From JASJBU01 sp965372385 (GTDB taxonomy: Bacteria > Pseudomonadota > Gammaproteobacteria > Chromatiales > Chromatiaceae), in assembly GCA_965372385.1 (NCBI GenBank), contig CBDVCD010000002.1, positions 1 to 39,352 on the forward strand: 39,352 bases of DNA. Reading direction: 5' to 3'. The notes beneath the pieces were generated by a model that saw only the letters and a list, made by a program, of their open reading frames with translations, had not been told where the DNA came from and did no database searches. The position numbers and the translations under genes were made by a program. Positions 7,536 to 16,200 of the stretch are shown here, one piece after another (the stretch's first letter is position 1; each line of letters opens with the position of its first letter).

Positions 7536-8987
7536 CTACTTTCGCCAAAAGGCGGGGGTCAAAAGCACCAGCAGGGTAAAGATCTCCAACCTCCCCAGCA
7601 ACATGCCGAAGCAGAGTATCCATTTAGCCGGATCTTCCAGGCTGGCATAGTTGGACCCTACACCCGCCAGACCAGGCCCAAGATTGTTGATACTCGCAGC
7701 CACCGCGGAAAAGGCGGTCATCAGATCCAGACCGGTGGAGGCCAGTACCAGATACATGACAGAGAAACTCGCCACATAGAGGGCAAAAAATCCCCAGACC
7801 GCCTCCACCACGCGCCTGGGAACGCTCTTATGCCCAATCAGGATTGGGATCTCAGCATTCGGATGAATCAGACGGTTGATTTCACGTACGCCCTGTTTGA
7901 TCAGAAGCAGAAACCGGATCACCTTGATGCCACCGCCCGTTGATCCCGCACAGCCGCCGACAAAGCTGGAAAACAGCAGAATGATTGAGATAAAACCCGG
8001 CCAGAGTGAGTAATCAGCCGTGGTAAAACCGGTGGTCGTACCGATGGAAACCGCCTGGAAAAGACCGCGGGTGAAGGATTCACTCCAACTGTTGTAGACC
8101 CCCATGCCATACAGGGCAACAGAGACCATCAGAAAGACCAGCCCAAGGATGGTGATGTAACCCCGGAACTCAGAGTCATTGAAATAGACCCACAGGGAAC
8201 GGCGTCTGATGACCAGGAAATGGAGTGCAAAGTTAATCCCTGAGAGCAGCATGAAGACCACGGCAACCATCTCGATCAGGGTACTGTTGTAGTACCCCAT
8301 ACTGGCATCATGCGTAGAGAAGCCGCCGATAGCCACCGTCGAGAAGGCATGCCCCAGGGCATCGAAAGGCTCCATCCCCGCGATCCAGTAGGCCAACCCG
8401 CAGGCTACCGTGAGCGCCAGGTAGATAAACCACAGGGCCTTGGCGGTCTCGGTGATGCGCGGCGTCAGCTTGTTGTCCTTCATCGGCCCCGGCGTCTCCG
8501 CCCGGTAGAGCTGCATGCCACCGATACCCAGCATCGGCAGTACCGCCACGGCCAACACGATGATCCCCATACCACCCAGCCACTGCAGCTGCTGCCGGTA
8601 GTAGCGGAGAGAAAGCGGCAGTTCGTCGATCCCGACGATGACGGTGGCCCCGGTGGTGGTCAGCCCGGATACCGACTCAAACACCGAATCGGTGAGCGAC
8701 ATCTGAGAATTTTCCGTGAACAGGAAGGGCAGTGCCCCGGTAAGTCCCAGCACGGTCCAGAACATCACCACCACCAGAAAACCGTCCCTCACCCGCAACT
8801 CCTGGTGCTTGCTGCGCACCGGCGCCCAGATGGCAAGCCCCAAGCCAAGCGTTAGTATGAAACCGTCGGTGAAGCCGAGGATCGCACCATCATCAAACCA
8901 AAGAGAAACCAGGATTGGCGGCAGCATGGACAGACTGAAGACCATGAGCAAGACGCCGAGGATGCGCTGTACCACGGAAAGATGCAT
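7536..8987 (-). CDS. trkH: Trk potassium uptake system membrane subunit TrkH
   Basis: TrkH forms the K+-translocating pore of the Trk system in the inner membrane and works with the cytosolic NAD-binding regulator TrkA. The 483-residue protein is hydrophobic throughout, starting MHLSVVQRILGVLL, and has the four pore-loop repeats of the TrkH/KtrB superfamily, visible as VSGLTTTGATV, FSTVAIGGFSTHD, VSIGTTTGFTTADY and VAASINNLGPGL. It ends with LGRLEIFTLLVLLTPAFWRK, the usual family C-terminus. Its partner trkA lies upstream on the same strand but 267 bases away, so it may have its own promoter. Confidence 0.96.
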   Translation of the reverse strand: MHLSVVQRILGVLLMVFSLSMLPPILVSLWFDDGAILGFTDGFILTLGLGLAIWAPVRSKHQELRVRDGFLVVVMFWTVLGLTGALPFLFTENSQMSLTDSVFESVSGLTTTGATVIVGIDELPLSLRYYRQQLQWLGGMGIIVLAVAVLPMLGIGGMQLYRAETPGPMKDNKLTPRITETAKALWFIYLALTVACGLAYWIAGMEPFDALGHAFSTVAIGGFSTHDASMGYYNSTLIEMVAVVFMLLSGINFALHFLVIRRRSLWVYFNDSEFRGYITILGLVFLMVSVALYGMGVYNSWSESFTRGLFQAVSIGTTTGFTTADYSLWPGFISIILLFSSFVGGCAGSTGGGIKVIRFLLLIKQGVREINRLIHPNAEIPILIGHKSVPRRVVEAVWGFFALYVASFSVMYLVLASTGLDLMTAFSAVAASINNLGPGLAGVGSNYASLEDPAKWILCFGMLLGRLEIFTLLVLLTPAFWRK

Positions 8988-9030
8988 GCAGATGCCTAAA
9001 CCTGGAAGCAGCAGTTGGACGGGGTGCAGC

Positions 9031-9127
9031 GCGCGTCATATTTGGTGTGTAGCAAGACACACCAACGAGTAATAGCTGGGCCTATTGGGAGGAGGTGTAA
9101 CGATGCCACACGCCAAATACGGCGTGC
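9031..9127. repeat. REP-like inverted pair between trkA and trkH
   Basis: Arms 9031-9053 and 9105-9127 match 18 of 23 positions in opposite orientation around a TATTTGG core. The second arm also folds on itself (CACGCC, loop AAATAC, GGCGTG). It looks like a bacterial REP/BIME-type element. No REP-associated transposase gene is in this window. Confidence 0.5.
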
Positions 9128-9214
9128 GATGCTCCCTGTAGCGTTCTCATCTATAGGGTAAACGCTGATTGCACGCGAATACATCATATTGTCATTAACT
9201 TGTGATTTACACAC

Positions 9215-9243
9215 AGCGGTCAACTGCTGTTTCTAGGTTGAAT
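9215..9243 (+). repeat. Intergenic repeat motif, copy 2 of 3
   Basis: AGCGGTCAACTG followed by CTGTTTCTAGGTTGAAT. In this copy the core is enclosed by a perfect ACAGC/GCTGT stem at 9213-9230. It lies a few bases beyond the trkA stop codon, in the gap between trkA and trkH. Confidence 0.6.
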
Positions 9244-9254
9244 CAGAACCCTGC

Positions 9255-10649
9255 TCATAGGAATGTCACCCCGACCTGGAAGAGCTTTTCCACCGCCCGT
9301 ATCTTGCGCTTATCCACCAGAAACAGGATCACATGGTCCTCACTCTCTATCACTGTGTCGTGATGGGCGATGAGTACCTCCTCACCCCGTACGATGGCAC
9401 CAATCGTCGTCCCGGCAGGCAGTTTTATCTGTGCAACCATCCTTCCCACGACTTTCGAAGAAGACTTGTCACCATGGGCCACCGCCTCCATGGCCTCCGC
9501 CGCTCCCCGGCGCAGCGAGTGGACCTGGACCACATCTCCCCGCCGGACATGGGTCAGCAGACTGCCGATCGTAGCCTGCTGGGGAGAGATGGCGATATCG
9601 ATGGTGCCACTCTGCACCAGATCCACGTATGCGGAACGATTGATCAGCGACATCACCCGCCCGGCTCCCAGCCGCTTGGCCAGCATGGCGGAGAGGATAT
9701 TGGCCTCATCGTCATTGGTCACCGCACAGAAGACATCGGTGTTTTCGATGTTCTCTTCCAATAACAGCTGCTCATCCGCTGCATCCCCATGCAGCACGAT
9801 GGTCATATCCAGACGCTCGGCGATCTCCCGGGCACGCTCCTTGTTTGTCTCGATCAGCTTCACCCGATACTGATGCTCCAGGGACTGGGCCAGACGTCGG
9901 CCGATGTTACCGGCGCCAGCGATGATCAACCGCTTATAGGGCTTCTCCAATTTGCGTAACTCACTCATCACGGCCCGGATGTTTTCCGTCGCCGCAATGA
10001 AGAAGACTTCGTCATCCACCCTGATTCTGGTATTCCCCCGGGGCTGGATCACCTCACCCTCGCGGTAGATGGCGGCCACCCGGGCTTCCACGTCAGGCAT
10101 GTGGTCATACAGTGCGCAGAGTTCGTGGCCGATCAGCGGTCCGTTGCTATAGGCCCTGACAGCCACCAGGCGCACCCGCCCCTGCGCAAAATCGAGCACC
10201 TGTAAGGCACCCGGGTATTCGATCAGCCGCAAAATATATTCCGTCACCACCTGTTCCGGACTGATCAGCACATCCACCGGAAAGGCCTTGTATTCGACCG
10301 GAAAGGCCTTGTGTTCGAACAGCTTGGGTTGGTCCAGATAACCCTGCGCCCGAACCCGGGCAATCTTGGTCGGGGTATGGAAGATGGTATAGGCCACCTG
10401 GCAGGCCACCATGTTGGTCTCGTCGCTGTTGGTCACTGCCAGGATCATATCCGCATCCTCCGCTCCCGCCCTGAGCAGCACATCCGGCTGAGCGGCATGC
10501 CCTTTGACGGTATTCAGATCGAGCCGGTTCTGCAGATCTATCAACAGCTCCGCATTTTGATCCACCACGGTGATGTCGTTGGCTTCGCTGGCCAGCGCAT
10601 TGGCGACAGAACGACCTACCTGTCCCGCTCCCAGGATTATGATTTTCAT
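9255..10649 (-). CDS. trkA: Trk potassium uptake regulatory protein TrkA
   Basis: TrkA is the cytoplasmic NAD(H)-binding gating subunit of the Trk K+ transporter. The protein has two RCK modules: Rossmann motifs GAGQVGRSVA (about residues 7-16) and GAGNIGRRLA (about 245-254), each followed by a TrkA_C domain. The stretches ALQVLDFAQGRVRL, EVFFIAATENIRAVMSELRKLEKPYKR and VDLVQSGTIDIAISPQQATIG are typical. At 464 residues it is slightly longer than E. coli TrkA (458). The difference is explained by a tandem seven-residue duplication, HKAFPV EYKAFPV, encoded at 10276-10317. The start is ATG at 10649. Confidence 0.97.
   Translation of the reverse strand: MKIIILGAGQVGRSVANALASEANDITVVDQNAELLIDLQNRLDLNTVKGHAAQPDVLLRAGAEDADMILAVTNSDETNMVACQVAYTIFHTPTKIARVRAQGYLDQPKLFEHKAFPVEYKAFPVDVLISPEQVVTEYILRLIEYPGALQVLDFAQGRVRLVAVRAYSNGPLIGHELCALYDHMPDVEARVAAIYREGEVIQPRGNTRIRVDDEVFFIAATENIRAVMSELRKLEKPYKRLIIAGAGNIGRRLAQSLEHQYRVKLIETNKERAREIAERLDMTIVLHGDAADEQLLLEENIENTDVFCAVTNDDEANILSAMLAKRLGAGRVMSLINRSAYVDLVQSGTIDIAISPQQATIGSLLTHVRRGDVVQVHSLRRGAAEAMEAVAHGDKSSSKVVGRMVAQIKLPAGTTIGAIVRGEEVLIAHHDTVIESEDHVILFLVDKRKIRAVEKLFQVGVTFL
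10276..10317 (-). repeat. 21-base tandem duplication inside trkA
   Basis: Two 21-base units, 10276-10296 and 10297-10317, differ by one base and keep the reading frame. They duplicate the KAFPV segment in the linker before the FPVDVLISPEQ motif of the first RCK module. Confidence 0.9.
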
Positions 10650-10758
10650 GATTTCAACCGCCTGTCATCACAAATGTTGGCGCATATTAACCGAGTTGGG
10701 AACAGGCAAACAGGCTTTGGGGTAAGAATGTCGGCACCTGGTGTTGGTAGCGGAACAA

Positions 10759-12132
10759 TCAGCGCCGGTCCTTGATCTCAATCTCCAGTGAGCGCAGCTT
10801 GCGGTAAAGATGGGTTCGCTCCATGCCCACATCCTTTGCCATGTGGGAGATGTTGCCGTCATGCTGCTTCAACTGGTATTCGAGATAGACCTTCTCGAAC
10901 TGTTCCCTGGCCTGACGCAGGGGTTGATCGAAGGAGACAATGCATTCCAGCGCCGTTGTCGCGACGCCCAGCTCACTTGCACCCAGGGCGGACTCCACCT
11001 CATCCTGAGTGATCTCGGCGCCCGCCCCCAGGATCAATAACCGTTGCACCAGGTTCTTCAGCTCACGCACATTCCCATACCAGGGGTGGTTGCGCAGCTT
11101 GTTCTGTGCGCCCACGGTAAAGTGACGATAGGGCAGCCTTTCATGGGTGACATACCAGTCCACATAGAAATTGAGCAGTTCCGGCACATCTTCCGCATGC
11201 TCCCGCAATGCCGACATATGCAGTGGCACCACATTGAGATGGTAGAAAAGATCCTCGCGAAAGGTCCCCGCCCGTACCAACTCATCCAGGTTGTGCTGGG
11301 TGACGGCGATGATACGGACATCGATACTCACCGGCTCAGTCCCCCCAACCCGAAGGAATGAACCGGTATCCAGGGCGCCTACCAGTTGGGCCTGGGCCTC
11401 CAGATCCATATCCGCCACCTCATCCAGAAACAGGGTCCCACCGGCTGCCTGCTCGAGACGTCCATAGTGGATACGGCCATCCTCTTCCTGGCCAAACAGC
11501 TCCCTGGCCGCATTGGTTTTGGCGATGGCGCTGACCGCCACATCCACGAAGGGACGGACCCGGCGGCTGCTCTGTGAGTGCAGGTAACGAGCCAGGGTTT
11601 CCCGACCACTGCCCGGCTCGCCGGTTATCAGCACCCAGGTATCGTGCTGGGCGATACGTTTCACCTGCTCACGCAAACGCTGCATCAGGGGGCTGCGGCC
11701 AGCCGGCTCATACACCGCCTGACTGTGCCGACGCAGACCCACATTCTCCTGCTTCAGCTGTTCCGCCTCCAGGGCACGCTCCACGGTCAGCAGCAGTTTC
11801 GCCAGGGAGAGCGGTTTTTCGAGAAAATCATAGGCACCCAGCCGGGTCGCCTCCACCGCGGTCTCGATCGTACCATGGCCCGACATGACGATAACCGAAC
11901 AGGGCAGGCCCTCCTCGTCCTCCCCCCACTCCTTCAGCAGGGTGATGCCATCCACATCCGGCATCCAGATATCGAGCAGGATCAGATCCGGCCGGCGCTC
12001 CCGCAGGGCCCGCCTGGCCGCCTGGCCGTCCTCCGCCACCATGACCTCATAGTTCTCATCCTCAAGGATCTCCTTCACCAGGTTGCGGATGTCCGGTTCG
12101 TCATCCACCACTAGAATATTGGCCCCACTCAT
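10759..12132 (-). CDS. ntrX: NtrX-type response regulator with degenerate AAA+ domain
   Basis: NtrX is the response regulator paired with the membrane kinase NtrY. Domains: receiver (about residues 5-120, phospho-acceptor D54 in LLDIWMP, KP at about 106-107), AAA+ (about 145-370) and a C-terminal Fis-type helix-turn-helix (NISHMAKDVGMERTHLYRKL). The AAA+ domain is unusual. Walker A reads GEPGSGRE (171-178) with arginine in place of lysine, and the GAFTGA loop expected after ELFGQE is replaced by DGRIHYGR. Walker B (GGTLFLDE, 231-238) and the WYGNVREL segment remain. It probably binds DNA but is unlikely to activate sigma54 in the usual way. It overlaps ntrY by four bases. Confidence 0.9.
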   Translation of the reverse strand: MSGANILVVDDEPDIRNLVKEILEDENYEVMVAEDGQAARRALRERRPDLILLDIWMPDVDGITLLKEWGEDEEGLPCSVIVMSGHGTIETAVEATRLGAYDFLEKPLSLAKLLLTVERALEAEQLKQENVGLRRHSQAVYEPAGRSPLMQRLREQVKRIAQHDTWVLITGEPGSGRETLARYLHSQSSRRVRPFVDVAVSAIAKTNAARELFGQEEDGRIHYGRLEQAAGGTLFLDEVADMDLEAQAQLVGALDTGSFLRVGGTEPVSIDVRIIAVTQHNLDELVRAGTFREDLFYHLNVVPLHMSALREHAEDVPELLNFYVDWYVTHERLPYRHFTVGAQNKLRNHPWYGNVRELKNLVQRLLILGAGAEITQDEVESALGASELGVATTALECIVSFDQPLRQAREQFEKVYLEYQLKQHDGNISHMAKDVGMERTHLYRKLRSLEIEIKDRR

Positions 12133-14330
12133 TCTGCTTTTTCCTCCACCTCATCCAGCATGGGCAACTGTATAATCATGCAGGCCCCATGGGGGCTATT
12201 CTCCGCCCAGATATTACCCCCATGCTCTTCAACAATCTTTTTCACGATGGCCAGACCCAGGCCGGTTCCCTTCGGCTTGTTCGTCACATAGGGCTCGAAC
12301 AGGTGCTGCATCATCGATTCATTGAACCCCGGGCCGTTATCTTGCACCCGTAGTTCATAAAAAGGGCGGTCATCGCGGGTCACGCCCTGGGTCGTCACAC
12401 TGAGTGCACCATCCGCCTGTCCCGCCACCGCCTCCTGGGCATTTTTCACCAGGTTATGCACCATTTGCCTTATGCGCAAAGGATCGACCTCGACCCTCGC
12501 CCCCCTGGCATGCAATTCAGCCCGAAAACTGGCGCTGCTGTCTACCCCCCGATAGAGATCCACCACCTCATCGATCAGGCTATCTGCCTCCAGGACCTTG
12601 AATTCCACCTTGGGCGGCCGGGCATACTCGGAAAAGTCATTCACCATCGACTTCATCGCCTCTACCTGTTGCACGATGGTATGGGTGGCCCGCTCCAGCA
12701 CCTCCGCCTCTTTCTCCGGCATCGTCGTCAGGTATTTACGCCGCAGACGTTCAGCCGAGAGCTGAATCGGCGTAAGGGGATTTTTGATCTCATGGGCCAG
12801 CCGCCGGGCCACTTCACCCCAGGCCGCATCCCGCTGGGCGCTGATCAACGCGGTGACATCGTCGAGTAATACGATATGGCCCTTGCGACCATTGGGCTGG
12901 GCAAACGGAGTGACTCTGCAGATCAATACCTTGCGCCCACCTCCCCCATACAGGGTCAGCTCACCACGCCACTCCTGGCGGTTTTGCAGCAGGGGCTCAC
13001 GCAGGGCATCGACGAACTGCCGCAGTACCGTTGACTTCAGTGCCAGTGATTGCAGCGGAATATCCGTCATCTGCTTCAGTTCGACACCCAGAATCTTTTC
13101 CGCCGCCGGATTTGCCGTGCGCAGTTTATGCGTGGCATCGAAGGTCAAGACCCCGGAGGAGAGCCGACCGAGCACGGCCTCCAGATAGGCCCGCTGTCCC
13201 TCAACCTCCCGCTGACTACGGTTGGCCTGGTCACGGGCCTGAGCAATACGCCGGGTCATGGTATTGAAGGAGGCTACCAGGAAGGCCAGCTCGTCCCCCC
13301 AACGAGGCACTGGCAGTTGACGATCATAATCCCCCTCCGCCACCGCCCGGGTGCCTTCCGCGATGTTGGTGATCGGCGCCACCATCCGACGGGCCGAGAA
13401 GAAGGCTACCCAGACGGCCGACAATACCCCGAACATCAGCACCAGGAAGAGCGTCAGGGAAAAGTTGCGTTTCAGGGACTGGCGCAGGTAAGAGAGCTCC
13501 TTGTAGCGGTTATAGGCCAGCTCCAGTTTGTCTGAAAACAGACTGACCCGCTCAGAAGAGGGGTAGATCCCAAGCAGGGCAAATTGCCTGCCGAAACGGT
13601 CGGGTACGGCAACCCGCACCAGCAGTTCACCATTTTCCCTGATCAGACCCACATAGCTGTGGTCATCCCTCAGCTGCTGCAGGATGAAGTCATCCGGTTT
13701 GGCCGGGACCAGTTCGCTGGCCACTGCATTGGAGTAGGCGATGATCTGGCCATTCAACTCCACCAGGGAGAGTTCCAGTGCGCCCGATTGTTGACGCAGG
13801 GCGGCGATTGTCAGGGAGAGGGCGGTCTCAGAGGCATCGTCGATGCTCAGCATCTGCTGCTCGGTATATTTGAGCCAGACCCGCTGATTCAGGTCGAGGG
13901 ATGCCTGCCCCAGCTCACGGGCATTCTCCATGGCCTGATCGATCCTTACATCGAACCAACTGTCGATGCCACCCTGCATAAAGCTGAAGGAGTAGTAGTA
14001 GACCACACCCACCGGCGCCAATGAGATCAGGATAAAGATGATCACCATGCGCACGGTAAGCCGCGATCCCGCCCGGTGACGCAGGTACTGGCGGATCAAG
14101 CGGATGGTATTGAAGGAGATCAGGGCGATGAGAATAGACATGCCCACCAGGTTGACCAGCAATAGGGGGACAAAATAGCGGCTCAGCTCGGCCGAGTTCT
14201 GCACCGCACTGCTCATCAGATGCAGGGAGACCAGCAGCAAAACCAGCAACAGGGCAACGGCGATGCCGCCGAAACGAAGACGTCTTACTGCGCGAGTGGC
14301 CATTGGCTCCATCCACTCGTCATTTTCCAC
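12129..14330 (-). CDS. ntrY: NtrY-type membrane sensor histidine kinase
   Basis: A 733-residue inner-membrane kinase. It has two N-terminal membrane segments (about residues 17-38 and 53-75), a third near 95-115, a periplasmic sensor part, another membrane segment near 285-310 (LTLFLVLMFGVLSAVWVAFFS), HAMP (about 310-365), PAS (about 385-480), the phospho-acceptor helix LAHEIKNPLTPIQLSAERLR, and an ATPase domain with NLVKNAQEA, DNGPGF and GTGLGLAIVKKI. It phosphorylates the adjacent NtrX; redox or nitrogen signals are known for relatives, but the ligand here is unknown. The start is uncertain (14330, 14312 or 14303), and all options overlap the end of the DUF4390 gene. Confidence 0.93.
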   Translation of the reverse strand: MENDEWMEPMATRAVRRLRFGGIAVALLLVLLLVSLHLMSSAVQNSAELSRYFVPLLLVNLVGMSILIALISFNTIRLIRQYLRHRAGSRLTVRMVIIFILISLAPVGVVYYYSFSFMQGGIDSWFDVRIDQAMENARELGQASLDLNQRVWLKYTEQQMLSIDDASETALSLTIAALRQQSGALELSLVELNGQIIAYSNAVASELVPAKPDDFILQQLRDDHSYVGLIRENGELLVRVAVPDRFGRQFALLGIYPSSERVSLFSDKLELAYNRYKELSYLRQSLKRNFSLTLFLVLMFGVLSAVWVAFFSARRMVAPITNIAEGTRAVAEGDYDRQLPVPRWGDELAFLVASFNTMTRRIAQARDQANRSQREVEGQRAYLEAVLGRLSSGVLTFDATHKLRTANPAAEKILGVELKQMTDIPLQSLALKSTVLRQFVDALREPLLQNRQEWRGELTLYGGGGRKVLICRVTPFAQPNGRKGHIVLLDDVTALISAQRDAAWGEVARRLAHEIKNPLTPIQLSAERLRRKYLTTMPEKEAEVLERATHTIVQQVEAMKSMVNDFSEYARPPKVEFKVLEADSLIDEVVDLYRGVDSSASFRAELHARGARVEVDPLRIRQMVHNLVKNAQEAVAGQADGALSVTTQGVTRDDRPFYELRVQDNGPGFNESMMQHLFEPYVTNKPKGTGLGLAIVKKIVEEHGGNIWAENSPHGACMIIQLPMLDEVEEKAE

Positions 14331-14839
14331 TCCTTACCCAGATAGGCCAGCGGACGCAGGGGCAGAGGCAGGGATTCGATATCCAGCTCCGCGCGAATGC
14401 GTACATGGTAGTCTACCGTCGGGTCCAGATCGTCGGCTGCAACCAGCTTGAGGCTGTTCAGCTCACCCAACGCATTCAGGGCCGCCTCCTGGGTAACAAA
14501 ACTCTTCTCCTCCTCAGTCTGCAGATCCACCACTCGATAGAGCCCAGTCAGCGCATGATAGCGAATCTGTCGGCGCAGGCTGAACTCAGCGGGCCGCTGT
14601 TCCCAGAAGCTGCGCCACACCTTCTCGACCTGGACCTGCACCTCCAGGGTGAGTGGCACCCCGTTGCTCAATGCCTCGAGCGCGGTCTCACTCAAGCGGT
14701 ACTCGATCTGCATATTTATCAGATAGCGGCTCTCCTGCTTCGCAATCTGAACATCATGAATCGTAAACTCTGCCGCCGACACCCAACCCGCCCAAAACCA
14801 GAGCAAGCAGAGCGCATACAACCTGCTCGAGCTGTTCAT
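14285..14839 (-). CDS. DUF4390 exported protein
   Basis: A 184-residue protein with a signal peptide (hydrophobic LYALCLLWFWAGWVSAAE, cleavage likely after A22 or A23) and a DUF4390 body: FTIHDVQIAKQESRYLIN, then IRYHALTGLYRVVDLQTEEE, ending with the PLRPLAYLGKEWKM segment. The family commonly lies between rsmB and ntrY, as here, and may be a periplasmic partner of the NtrY sensor; that role is inferred from position only. It overlaps both neighbours, indicating one operon. Confidence 0.88.
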   Translation of the reverse strand: MNSSSRLYALCLLWFWAGWVSAAEFTIHDVQIAKQESRYLINMQIEYRLSETALEALSNGVPLTLEVQVQVEKVWRSFWEQRPAEFSLRRQIRYHALTGLYRVVDLQTEEEKSFVTQEAALNALGELNSLKLVAADDLDPTVDYHVRIRAELDIESLPLPLRPLAYLGKEWKMTSGWSQWPLAQ

Positions 14840-16200
14840 AGCGCTGCCTTCACCAAGCGTGCGTAATAGAAACCATCCATATTCAACCTACCTGGTGCGA
14901 TCTGACGGCCCACCACGCGGGCCTCCCCCCAAGCCTCATCGAGAGGGGATTCCCCGGCATCCATGGCCTGCTTTAGAAATGCCGATACCTGTAGTTCATT
15001 CTCTTCCGGCAGGATGGAGCAGGTGGCGTAGAGCAACAGGCCACCCGGTTTCAACAGCGGCCAGATGGCGCGCAGGATGTGCGCCTGCAGCTCGACCAGG
15101 GCAGCAATGTCCCCGGGACGGCGCAGATATTTGATATCCGGGTGGCGGCGCATCACCCCGCTAGCCGAACAGGGTACATCCAGCAGGATACGGTCATACT
15201 GCCTGTCCGCCCACCCGCCGGTCGGCCGGGAGGCATCCCCCACCACCAACTCGGCATCGAGCACCAGACGCTGCAGATTTTCCCTGACCTGCTGCAGCCG
15301 CTGCTGATCCACATCCACCGCCGTTACCCGCAATTCCTCCGCCACTTCCAATATATGGCCGGTTTTTCCACCTGGGGCGGCACAGGCATCGAGAACCTGT
15401 TGCCCCGACCGCAGGTCCAGGAGTTCAGCGGCAAATTGGGCGCCTCCATCCTGCACCGAAACCAGACCCTGCTCGAAACCGGGTAAGTTCTCTACATCTA
15501 CCGGCCGTTCCAGCTCCACTCCCGAATCAGTGGCGGCAATGGTGCCGGCACCCATACCCGCCTCTTGCAGGCGTAACAGATACTCATCCCGGGTGACAAG
15601 CCTCCGATTCACCCGCAGGCTCATGGGGGGACGGTCGTTGAGCGCCGCCAGCCGCTCCTGCCACTGTTCCGGCCAGCGTTGTTGAATGCGCTGCAACAGC
15701 CACAAAGGCATGGCGGCGCTGGCCGCGGCATCGCCAGCCTGACCTTCCAGCAAGCTCTCCCGACGGCGTTGAAATTCCCGCAGCACCCCATTGATCAGAC
15801 CGACTGCCCAGCGTTTGTGCAACTTGTTTGCAGCCCCAGCGGTCTCATGCACGGCGGCATGATCCGCTACCCGCAGATAGAGCAGTTGATACAGACCGAT
15901 GAGCAGCAGGGCGGTGATATCCCGATCCTTGGTCCTGAGGGGTTTCTTGAGCAGCTGCCCGAGCAACCAAGCGAGCCGGGGATACCAGCGCATCACCCCA
16001 TAGCTCAGTTCCTGGGCCAACCCCCGGTCACGAGGGTCGACAAGCTTGTCCAGGAAACCGGGCGCCACCTCCGAGAGTGAGCGTCCACTCAGGACCTGCT
16101 GCAGAATACGCGCCGCCAGCAGACGGGGATTGGCCTGCTGGGAATGACTTACTGTCGTCACCGCATCAACCGAGGACAACACCGTCCACCTTATGGGCAT
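14836..16200 (-). CDS. rsmB: 16S rRNA m5C967 methyltransferase RsmB
   Basis: RsmB methylates C967 of 16S rRNA using SAM. The protein has the N-terminal NusB-like helical domain (about residues 25-165, with LINGVLREFQRR) and a C-terminal methyltransferase domain with DACAAPGGKTGHILE, LLDVPCSASGVMRRHPD (PC motif) and the catalytic-cysteine YATCSILPEEN. The long frame gives 454 residues starting at 16200, overlapping fmt by 35 bases. A GTG at 16161, three bases after the fmt stop codon, would remove 13 residues without family similarity and is a plausible alternative start. It overlaps the DUF4390 gene by four bases. Confidence 0.95.
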   Translation of the reverse strand: MPIRWTVLSSVDAVTTVSHSQQANPRLLAARILQQVLSGRSLSEVAPGFLDKLVDPRDRGLAQELSYGVMRWYPRLAWLLGQLLKKPLRTKDRDITALLLIGLYQLLYLRVADHAAVHETAGAANKLHKRWAVGLINGVLREFQRRRESLLEGQAGDAAASAAMPLWLLQRIQQRWPEQWQERLAALNDRPPMSLRVNRRLVTRDEYLLRLQEAGMGAGTIAATDSGVELERPVDVENLPGFEQGLVSVQDGGAQFAAELLDLRSGQQVLDACAAPGGKTGHILEVAEELRVTAVDVDQQRLQQVRENLQRLVLDAELVVGDASRPTGGWADRQYDRILLDVPCSASGVMRRHPDIKYLRRPGDIAALVELQAHILRAIWPLLKPGGLLLYATCSILPEENELQVSAFLKQAMDAGESPLDEAWGEARVVGRQIAPGRLNMDGFYYARLVKAAL

